Assembly (NCBI GenBank): GCA_019114265.1
Contig: DXFV01000012.1
Span: 37,267 to 101,266, forward strand
Reading direction: 5' to 3'
Length of the DNA stretch: 64,000 nucleotides
Source: Anaerofilum faecale
GTDB taxonomy: Bacteria; Bacillota; Clostridia; Oscillospirales; Ruminococcaceae
The notes under the pieces are model-generated. The model was not told the DNA's origin, did not search any database, and saw only the letters and a list, made by a program, of their open reading frames with translations. Made by a program: the position numbers and the translations under genes. The stretch's first letter is position 1. Every line of letters starts with the position of its first letter. This document shows, in pieces, positions 57,896 to 64,000 of the stretch.

Positions 57896-59283
57896 AGTGG
57901 TGCCGATTCCATTTTATCTATATCTTAAAGTATACAAGGTATGCTGTTATACTTTCTGTAATTCCGCTGCTGCGCGCGCTGCTGCGGTTCGACCTGGCCA
58001 GCCTGTTTGCCGCTCTGCGGCAGGACGGGCTGATTTTTGTTGGCACGGCGCTGTTCGCACTGGCCCAGTGGACGGCCAGCGGCATCCGGGTGCAGAACGG
58101 CCAGCTGCAGCTGCGCCGGGGCGCGGTGTTCCGGCTGCGGGTGCGGGCGGGGCTGTCCAGCATCGGGGCGGTGCAGCTGCACCGCCCGCTCTACTGCCGG
58201 ATGGTGGGCGCCACCGAGCTGACCCTGTGGGACCGGTACAGCCGCCGCAAATACCGCGTGTATCTGTGGGCCGGGCAGGCCGCCGCGCTGGCCGACCAGG
58301 TGCTGCCGGTGTATCCGGGGCGTGCGGTGTTCAGCCCGGCGGGGGCCGAGCGGCTGGAGTTCGCGGTGCTGTCGGCGAACCTCATCACCACCGGCGTGGT
58401 GTCGGCCCTGGCGGCCCAGCGCACCGCCGACCTGCTGGGCGAGGGGTGGAAGTTTGCCTTCGGGCAGCTGGAATGGGTGGAGCAGCTGGTGGAGCGGGTG
58501 CTGCCCACCGGCGTCGCCTGGCTGGTGACGCTGGGGCTGGCGCTGGCCAGCATCGCCGTGCTGCGCTCCTTCCTGCACACGGCGAAGGTGCAGGTGTGCC
58601 GCAGCGGCGGGGTGATCCTCTCGCGCGGCGGCGTGGTGAACAAGACCGAGCGCCGGGTGCTGGCGGCCGCGGTGACCAGCTGCGAGGTGCGGGTGACGCC
58701 GCTGGCCCGCCTGCTGGGGCGCAGCGCGGTGTATCTCCAGGCGGGCGGGTTCCACGGCGACGACCTGCCGCTGCTGGTCTGCCGGGGCGGCGACGACAGC
58801 GCCCTGCGGCGCCTGCTGCCCGAGTTCTATCTCTCCCGCAGCCGTCTGGTGAAGGCGCCGGGGCGCAGCCTCACCCAGTTCCTCTGGCGGCCGGGCGCGC
58901 TGGTGCTGCTGTGCGGCGCGCTGTGCGGCGTGGCGGTGTGGGCGCTGCCCGAGATGGCGCCGCTGCTGGTCCTCCCGCTGGTGTTGTCGCTGGTGGGGCT
59001 GGCGGTGTCGGCCGAGGCCTTCTTCACCGAGACCCTCGCCCGCACGCCCGGCCGCAGCCTGGAGATCCGGTTCGGCCGGTTCCTCACCCAGCACCGGGTG
59101 TGCGTCTTTTCGCCCGACGCGGCCTTTGTGTTCTGGCAGCACCCGATGCTGTACAGCCGCCAGATCTGCAACGTGACGGTCAAGCTGCCGGGCGGCAAGT
59201 GGTACCAGGCGCGCGGCATCCCGGCGTGGGAGACCGACAACCTCCCGCTGCTGATGAGCCTTTCCGACGACGATCTCCCCTGA
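57892..59283 (+). CDS. bPH2/YdbT-type membrane protein
   Basis: 463 residues with several hydrophobic hairpins separated by three PH-like domains (around GIRVQNGQLQLRRGAVF, AKVQVCRSGGVILSRGG and CSLEIRFGRFLTQ-like regions). This is the multi-domain partner of the preceding YdbS-type protein. The GTG start is coupled to the previous stop. The first 60 bp are markedly AT-rich and contain AAAGTATA and TATACTTT inverted repeats. Confidence 0.8.
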   Translation: MKWCRFHFIYILKYTRYAVILSVIPLLRALLRFDLASLFAALRQDGLIFVGTALFALAQWTASGIRVQNGQLQLRRGAVFRLRVRAGLSSIGAVQLHRPLYCRMVGATELTLWDRYSRRKYRVYLWAGQAAALADQVLPVYPGRAVFSPAGAERLEFAVLSANLITTGVVSALAAQRTADLLGEGWKFAFGQLEWVEQLVERVLPTGVAWLVTLGLALASIAVLRSFLHTAKVQVCRSGGVILSRGGVVNKTERRVLAAAVTSCEVRVTPLARLLGRSAVYLQAGGFHGDDLPLLVCRGGDDSALRRLLPEFYLSRSRLVKAPGRSLTQFLWRPGALVLLCGALCGVAVWALPEMAPLLVLPLVLSLVGLAVSAEAFFTETLARTPGRSLEIRFGRFLTQHRVCVFSPDAAFVFWQHPMLYSRQICNVTVKLPGGKWYQARGIPAWETDNLPLLMSLSDDDLP

Positions 59284-59316
59284 TTTATGCAAACATACAG
59301 TATAAGGTGGTATAAA

Positions 59317-59967
59317 ATGTACGATGCGTTTATATTTGACCTGGACGGGACGCTGCTGAACACCATCGACGATCTGGCGAACGCGGCGAACTGGGTGTGT
59401 GAACAGAACGGCTGGCCCACCCACACGGTGGACCGGTACCGCTATTTTGTGGGCAACGGCATCCCCAAGCTGGTGGAGCGGTTCAGCCCGGAGGACCAGC
59501 GCACCCCCGGCCGTCTGGCCGAGACGCTGGCGCAGTTCTCGGCGCGGTATGCCGCCCACAAGGCCGACTGCACCGCGCCCTATCCCGGCATCCGCCGGGC
59601 GCTGGAGCAGCTGAAGGCGTCCGGCGCGGCGCTGGGGGTGCTGTCGAACAAGGAGGACAGCCTCGCCCGCGCGGTGGTGGAGCAGTACTTCGGCAGGGGG
59701 CTGTTCGACCTGGTGCGGGGGGCCTGTCCGGGTGTGCCGGTCAAGCCGGACCCCACCGCCCTGCGCGGGATGCTGGCGCAGCCTCCCTTTGCAGGGCGGC
59801 GCACCGTCTTTGTGGGGGACTCGAATGTGGACATCCGCACCGCCCGGGCGGCGGGGCTGGACAGCTGCGGCGTGCTGTGGGGGTTCCGCACCCGCGATGA
59901 GCTGGAGCAGGCGGGGGCCGACCATCTGGCGGCCGAACCGGCGGAGCTGGTGGCGCTGGCCCGGTGA
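59317..59967 (+). CDS. gph: HAD-family phosphoglycolate phosphatase-like hydrolase
   Basis: 216 residues. Motif I AFIFDLDGTLLNT (nucleophile and acid Asp), motif II VLSNK, Lys in VKPDP and motif III TVFVGDSNVDI are all present, with a helical cap between. Substrate may be phosphoglycolate or another small phosphate. AAGGTGG site; 33 bp after the bPH2 gene. Confidence 0.87.
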   Translation: MYDAFIFDLDGTLLNTIDDLANAANWVCEQNGWPTHTVDRYRYFVGNGIPKLVERFSPEDQRTPGRLAETLAQFSARYAAHKADCTAPYPGIRRALEQLKASGAALGVLSNKEDSLARAVVEQYFGRGLFDLVRGACPGVPVKPDPTALRGMLAQPPFAGRRTVFVGDSNVDIRTARAAGLDSCGVLWGFRTRDELEQAGADHLAAEPAELVALAR

Positions 59968-59985
59968 GCGGGTGCGGGTGAGTTC

Positions 59986-60247
59986 GGAGGGTCCGCCGCG
60001 CTCTGCCGCAGGCGGGGTGCGGGCGGGCAAGCCCTCCCCTCATCAGGCGCATCCGCGCCAGCTTCCCCCCCAGGGGGGAAGCCAATGGTACCGAACGCCT
60101 TCCCCTGGCAGGGGAAGGTGCCCCCGAAGGGGGCGGATGAGGTCGAGTCCGGAGGGTCCGCCGCGCTCTGCCGCAGGCGGGGTGCGGGCGGGCAAGCCCT
60201 CCCCTCATCAGGCGCATCCGCGCCAGCTTCCCCCCCAGGGGAGAAGC
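59986..60247. repeat. tandemly duplicated interspersed repeat (165-bp period)
   Basis: Segment 59986-60090 (spacer plus inverted A unit 60036-60082) is repeated at 60151-60255 with one or two changes; direct B unit 60098-60141 lies between. The whole is A(inv)-B-A(inv). Accounts for most of the gap between gph and the CmpB-like gene. Confidence 0.85.
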
Positions 60248-60274
60248 CAATGGTATCAAACGCCCCGCCCGCCC

Positions 60275-60337
60275 CAAAAAAACAGCCGCCCGGCGCGTCC
60301 TTCCATTGCGGAACGGACGCGCCGGGCGGCCTTTTTT
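60275..60337. terminator. bidirectional terminator
   Basis: Perfect 16-bp stem GCCGCCCGGCGCGTCC (60285-60300) with 60315-60330 and T-runs on both outgoing strands (60332-60337; complement of 60276-60282). Confidence 0.88.
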
Positions 60338-60344
60338 CTCTGTG

Positions 60345-61037
60345 TTATTCCACGTGCATCATGCTGGGATAGATGCGGGCCATGCGCTCGTTGGGGAAGT
60401 GCTCGTCGAAAAAGACGGCCACCGGGTTGGTGGCGGGGACGTTCTCATACCGCTGCCCCAGACGCCACACCGCACCGGCGCTCATCACCATGTTCACCAG
60501 CATGAACACCACCAGCACCCAGGTGAGCGACACGCCGATGGTCTTGGGCACATGGGTCTCGATCCAGTTGCTGATGCGGGGATACAGCTCCTTCACCCAC
60601 ACCAGCGCCAGAATGCCCCAGAAAAAGCAGTACAGCAGGTTGATGCGGCCGCCCAGGTTGAAGGGCATCTGGCTGTAGTCCCAGCTGATGGTGCCGAACA
60701 CCTTCTCCTGCAGCCAGCTGCAGGCGTACTCGTATGCACCGCCCAGCACCATGCCGGCCAGGAAAATGTCCAGGTCGCGCTTTTGGGCAAAGCGGCGCAG
60801 GCACACGGTCATCAGCACCGCGCCGAAGCCGTAGACCAGATTGAACGGCCCGTACACCAGGCCGGTGCGGTTGGTGAGGTGTCCGCTGGCCACCCAGCAA
60901 AAGACGGTCTCCAGCACCACGCCCAGAAAGCAGGCGATGAAGAACACCCAGAACAGCTTATAGAAATTCAGCCCGTGGGCAAAGTGGGTGCGGTCGCCCA
61001 CCTCGGGCACCGCAGGACGCGAGCGAAATCGTTTCAT
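60345..61037 (-). CDS. CmpB-like putative ABC transporter membrane protein
   Basis: 230 residues, about six membrane helices. LVYGPFNLVYGFGAVLMTVC and YEYACSWLQEKVFGTISWDY are hallmarks of the ABC_trans_CmpB family. Whether members are true ABC subunits is uncertain, and no ATPase lies nearby. The ATG follows AGGAGAACT. Transport substrate unknown. Confidence 0.82.
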   Translation of the reverse strand: MKRFRSRPAVPEVGDRTHFAHGLNFYKLFWVFFIACFLGVVLETVFCWVASGHLTNRTGLVYGPFNLVYGFGAVLMTVCLRRFAQKRDLDIFLAGMVLGGAYEYACSWLQEKVFGTISWDYSQMPFNLGGRINLLYCFFWGILALVWVKELYPRISNWIETHVPKTIGVSLTWVLVVFMLVNMVMSAGAVWRLGQRYENVPATNPVAVFFDEHFPNERMARIYPSMMHVE

Positions 61038-61133
61038 ACAGTTCTCCTATTTTCTGAAAAAAAGACAACGACAGCACCATTATACAGCAAATTTCCCGCA
61101 AAAGATAGAGCCGCAGTGTGAATTTTGCGCGTC

Positions 61134-61163
61134 TTGCCGCAAAGGGGCGTTTTGCGGTATAAT
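61134..61163 (+). promoter_or_regulatory. promoter of the DUF362 operon
   Basis: TTGCCG (61134-61139), 18-bp spacer, TATAAT (61158-61163). Confidence 0.7.
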
Positions 61164-61225
61164 GGTCGCAAAGCGAGCGTTGCACAAACGGTTGCCCCAA
61201 CACACACAAGCAGGAGGGAACAACG

Positions 61226-62359
61226 ATGTCTGAACAGACGGTATCCACCGTATATTTCACAAACTTCCAGGCCCGCCCCGGCACCAGCGTTTTGCAGAAG
61301 CTGGAACGCCTCATCCGCGCGGCCGGCATCGGCGCCATCGACATGGAGAAAAAGATGGTGGCCATCAAGATCCATTTCGGCGAGCCGGGCAACCTGGCCT
61401 ATCTGCGCCCCAACTACGCCAAGGTGGTGGCCGACGTGGTCAAGAGCCTGGGCGGCATGCCCTTCCTCACCGACTGCAATACATTGTATGTGGGACGGCG
61501 CAAAAATGCACTCGACCACATGGACGCCGCCTATGAGAACGGCTTCTCGCCCTTCTCCACCGGCTGCCATGTCATCATCGCCGACGGCCTGAAGGGCACC
61601 GACGACGTGGAGGTGCCGGTGCGGGGCGGCGAGTATGTGCAGACCGCCAAGATCGGCCGCGCCATCATGGACGCCGACGTCTTTATCAGCCTGTCCCACT
61701 TCAAGGGCCACGAGAGCACCGGGTTCGGCGGCGCCATCAAGAACATCGGCATGGGCTGCGGCAGCCGCCGCGGCAAGATGGAGCAGCACAACTCCGGCAA
61801 GCCCACCGTCGACCCCAAGCTCTGCCGCGGCTGCCATGTCTGCGCCAAAAACTGCGCCCACGACGCCATCTCCTTCACCGAGGGCAAGGCCAGCATCGAC
61901 CACAGCAAATGTGTGGGCTGCGGGCGCTGCATCGGCGCCTGCAACTTCGACGCGGTCTACAACGGCAACTGGGCCGCCAACACCCAGCTGAACCGCAAGA
62001 TGGCCGAGTATGCCAAGGCGGTGGTGGACGGCCGCCCCCATTTCCACATCAGCCTGGTGATGGACGTGTCGCCCTACTGCGACTGCCACGCCGAGAGCGA
62101 TGTGCCCATCGTGCCGGATGTGGGCATGTTCGCCAGCTTCGACCCGGTGGCGCTCGACCAGGCCTGTGCCGACGCCTGCCAGGCCCAGCCGGTGATCGGC
62201 GGCAGCCTGCTGGACGAGCGGATGCGCGCGCCCGGTTTCGTGGACAGGGGCGACATCTTCACCAACACCACCCCCGAGAGCGAGTGGAAGTCCTGCCTGG
62301 AGCACGCCGAGAAGATCGGCCTGGGCAGCAGAGCCTATGAAGTGAAGGTGGTCAAATGA
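61226..62359 (+). CDS. DUF362 domain protein with two [4Fe-4S] motifs
   Basis: 377 residues. The N-terminal DUF362 domain (VAIKIHFGEPGNLAYLRPNY and SLSHFKGHESTGFGGAIKNI) is followed at about 200-250 by ferredoxin-like clusters CRGCHVCAKNCAHDAI and CVGCGRCIGACNFDAV. A remaining DUF362 segment completes the C-terminus. The family is cytoplasmic, common in anaerobes and of unknown function, probably redox. GGAGGG precedes the ATG. It overlaps the next gene by four bases. Confidence 0.9.
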   Translation: MSEQTVSTVYFTNFQARPGTSVLQKLERLIRAAGIGAIDMEKKMVAIKIHFGEPGNLAYLRPNYAKVVADVVKSLGGMPFLTDCNTLYVGRRKNALDHMDAAYENGFSPFSTGCHVIIADGLKGTDDVEVPVRGGEYVQTAKIGRAIMDADVFISLSHFKGHESTGFGGAIKNIGMGCGSRRGKMEQHNSGKPTVDPKLCRGCHVCAKNCAHDAISFTEGKASIDHSKCVGCGRCIGACNFDAVYNGNWAANTQLNRKMAEYAKAVVDGRPHFHISLVMDVSPYCDCHAESDVPIVPDVGMFASFDPVALDQACADACQAQPVIGGSLLDERMRAPGFVDRGDIFTNTTPESEWKSCLEHAEKIGLGSRAYEVKVVK

Positions 62360-63654
62360 GCCGGATCGACGAACTGTTTGCCTTCCTCGCCCGGAGCGTC
62401 AGCCCGTTCCACGCGGTGGACGCCGTGTGTGCAAAGCTGGACGCGGCGGGATATCTGCGTTTGCAGGAGAAGGACGCCTGGGACATCCGCCCGGGCGGGA
62501 AGTATTACGTCACCCGGAACGGGTCGGCGGTGGCGGCCTTCGCGCTGCCAGAGGAACCGTTCGCCGGATTCCTCATCACCGCCAGCCACAGCGACAGCCC
62601 CACCTTCAAGCTGAAACCGGTGTCCCAGTGGAAGAATGCCGGCTATACCATGCTGGACGTGGAGGGGTACGGCGGGATGCTGTGCTCCACCTGGCTGGAC
62701 CGTCCGCTGGGCATTGCGGGGCGGGTGATGGTGGAGGAGGAGGGCGGCCTGCGCAGCCGGGCGGTCTGCCTCGACCCGCTGCGGGTGGTGATCCCGAACC
62801 TCGCCATCCACATGGACCGCACCGCCAACGACAGCAAGAGCTGGAAGATGCAGACCGACATGGCCCCGCTCTACGGCGGGCCCGACGCCGCCGACCTCAC
62901 CGGCGCGCTGGCCAAAGCGGCCGGGGTGCAGCCGGAGCAGGTGGCGGCGAGCGAATTGTATCTGTACAACCCCCAGCCCGGCCAGCGGGTGGGCGCGGAA
63001 GGGGAGTACCTGTGTGCGCCGCGCCTGGACGACCTGGAGTGCGCCTTCGGCACGCTGACCGGCCTGCTGGAAGCCGAGCCGCAGGGCAATGTGAATGTCT
63101 TTGCGATGCTGGACAACGAGGAGGTGGGCAGCGGCACCAAACAGGGCGCCGACTCGAACTTCCTGGCCGGTGTGCTGGAGCGGGTCTGCCTGGCCACCGG
63201 GCGCGGGCGGGACGGCTATTTCGCCGCGCTGGCGTCCAGCATGATGCTGAGCGCCGACAATGCCCATGCCGTGCATCCCGGCTATCCGGGCAAGAGCGAC
63301 CCGGTGACCGTCACCCGGATGAACGAGGGCGTGGTCATCAAGGCGCACGCCGGGCAGAAGTATACCACCGACGCGGTGTCGGCGGCGCTGGTGCGCAGCA
63401 TCGCAAAGCGGGCCGGTGTGCCGGTGCAGTGGTTCGTGAACCACAGCGATGTGCGCGGCGGCAGCACGCTGGGAAATCTGTCCACCACCCAGGCCGCGAT
63501 CAACACGGTGGACATCGGCCTGGCCCAGTTGGCGATGCACTCCTGCATGGAGACGGCCGGCGCGAAGGATGTGGACGCCCTGTGCGAATTGAGCCGTGCG
63601 TTTTACTCCACCCGTCTGCGCTGTGAAGGGGACGGCAGCTGGAAGATCGGCTGA
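62356..63654 (+). CDS. apeB: M18 family aminopeptidase
   Basis: 432 residues. The metal ligands of the M18 fold lie in TASHSDSPTFKLK (His, Asp), RLDDLECAFG (Asp), MLDNEEVGSGTKQGA (catalytic and binding Glu) and a C-terminal His. It removes acidic or neutral N-terminal residues from peptides in the cytoplasm using two metal ions. Coupled to the DUF362 gene (ATGA). Ends before a terminator. Confidence 0.93.
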   Translation: MSRIDELFAFLARSVSPFHAVDAVCAKLDAAGYLRLQEKDAWDIRPGGKYYVTRNGSAVAAFALPEEPFAGFLITASHSDSPTFKLKPVSQWKNAGYTMLDVEGYGGMLCSTWLDRPLGIAGRVMVEEEGGLRSRAVCLDPLRVVIPNLAIHMDRTANDSKSWKMQTDMAPLYGGPDAADLTGALAKAAGVQPEQVAASELYLYNPQPGQRVGAEGEYLCAPRLDDLECAFGTLTGLLEAEPQGNVNVFAMLDNEEVGSGTKQGADSNFLAGVLERVCLATGRGRDGYFAALASSMMLSADNAHAVHPGYPGKSDPVTVTRMNEGVVIKAHAGQKYTTDAVSAALVRSIAKRAGVPVQWFVNHSDVRGGSTLGNLSTTQAAINTVDIGLAQLAMHSCMETAGAKDVDALCELSRAFYSTRLRCEGDGSWKIG

Positions 63655-63657
63655 CCC

Positions 63658-63724
63658 TCCTACTTATATATAGAAGATACGGCCGCCCGGCAGGGCGGCT
63701 GTTTCTTTTATATATAAATAAGTA
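63658..63724. terminator. terminator of apeB with long AT-rich inverted repeat
   Basis: Inner stem GCCGCCC/GGGCGGC (63682-63701) then TGTTTCTTTT; outer arms CCTACTTATATATA and TATATATAAATAAGTAGG (63658-63724) pair around it. Confidence 0.75.
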
Positions 63725-63781
63725 GGAAAGCCCGCTGAAAAAAGAACCCCGAAAAAAATCAAAAAAACCTGAAAAAAGGTG

Positions 63782-63810
63782 TTGACAATTGCAGGGCGTG
63801 TTGGTATAAT
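63782..63810 (+). promoter_or_regulatory. rRNA-type promoter P1
   Basis: Perfect TTGACA (63782-63787), 17-bp spacer, perfect TATAAT (63805-63810). Confidence 0.93.
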
Positions 63811-63896
63811 AAGTAAGCTGCTTCGAGAGAGCAGCGCGCCGGACCTCAAAAACTGAACAGCCTCAAACAAACTTCAAAAAAGTTTGAAAAAAGTGC

Positions 63897-63925
63897 TTGA
63901 CAAACAAAGCCGAGCATGATATAAT
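63897..63925 (+). promoter_or_regulatory. rRNA-type promoter P2 and leader
   Basis: Perfect TTGACA (63897-63902), 17-bp spacer, perfect TATAAT (63920-63925). Each promoter is followed by a related leader (GGACCTCAAAAACTGAACA at 63841-63859; GGACCTTGAAAATTAAACA at 63961-63979), resembling leaders ahead of 16S rRNA. The 16S gene itself should begin shortly past 64000. Confidence 0.85.
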
Positions 63926-64000
63926 AAACAGGCTGTCAGCGATGAGCGAACAGCGCACAGGACCTTGAAAATTAAACAATATCAAAGAAGCTTGAACGGA

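Noticed and set aside
57928..57955. AAAGTATA...TATACTTT inverted repeat as an operator or promoter
   Set aside because: Within the N-terminal coding region of the YdbT-type gene, whose coupled start is well supported; no downstream gene would need it.

Overview
The window is the chromosomal replication-origin region of a high-GC, low-redox Firmicute. Three things point to an anaerobic member of the Oscillospiraceae/Ruminococcaceae (Faecalibacterium-Subdoligranulum-Gemmiger-Fournierella neighbourhood): the classic Firmicute order rpmH-rnpA-yidD-yidC-khpB(jag) leftward and dnaA-dnaN-yaaA-recF-remB-gyrB-gyrA rightward, followed by mnmE-mnmG-rsmG-noc-parA-parB-serS; the anaerobic accessory genes (rubredoxin, 2[4Fe-4S] ferredoxin, FeoAB, a DUF362 ferredoxin-like protein); and many GC-rich hairpin repeats between genes. 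The family assignment is inference. No rRNA gene body lies inside the window, but two consensus rRNA-type promoters at the right edge suggest that one starts just outside it.

Layout. 1-5.3 kb: thioesterase fragment, ilvE, class B sortase (all minus strand), then a DUF2975/XRE-regulator pair and two membrane proteins. 5.3-12 kb: GIY-YIG/acetyltransferase fusion, MYG1-like hydrolase, a large secreted amidase, and a polar amino-acid ABC transporter. 12-14.7 kb: ECF sigma/anti-sigma operon with a 28-residue membrane peptide. 15-21.8 kb: biotin ligase, zinc-ribbon and DUF2085 proteins, rubredoxin, FMN-binding protein, an orphan OppF-like ATPase with degenerate motifs, tRNA-Arg, a NiaR-regulated niacin transporter, and an acyltransferase interrupted by an amber codon. 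22-25.6 kb: the Feo iron operon with two DtxR-like boxes, a NERD protein and other small proteins. 25.7-27 kb: a NUDIX gene and a low-GC cassette (ribbon-helix-helix plus SLOG-like protein) bounded by 41-bp inverted repeats. 27-32.5 kb: RNA modification genes, ferredoxin and the rpmH operon. 32.5-42 kb: dnaA, oriC with DnaA boxes and a DnaA-trio-like stretch, dnaN to gyrA. 42-52.3 kb: XRE regulator, azlCD, tRNA-modification genes and chromosome-partition genes with two perfect parS sites. 52.3-64 kb: tRNA-Met and tRNA-Glu, pgsA, a TauE-type permease, uppP, two TrkA/RCK proteins with bPH2 membrane proteins, gph, a CmpB-like membrane protein, a DUF362 protein, an M18 aminopeptidase and the rRNA promoter region.

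Genes to the right of oriC point mostly right; the core genes just left of it point left, so both arms are largely co-directional with replication. Intergenic spaces carry a recurrent two-hairpin element (hairpin, TG, hairpin, GATGAGG), mostly between convergent genes. Many promoters match sigma-A consensus closely (TTGACA/TATAAT, 16-18 bp spacer) and were used to decide starts, for example that of the sortase.

The features most likely to repay further study are the SLOG/ribbon-helix-helix cassette, a parS site embedded in a terminator palindrome, the interspersed hairpin family, the orphan degenerate ABC ATPase, and the pair of divergent promoters that share one palindromic -35 hexamer.
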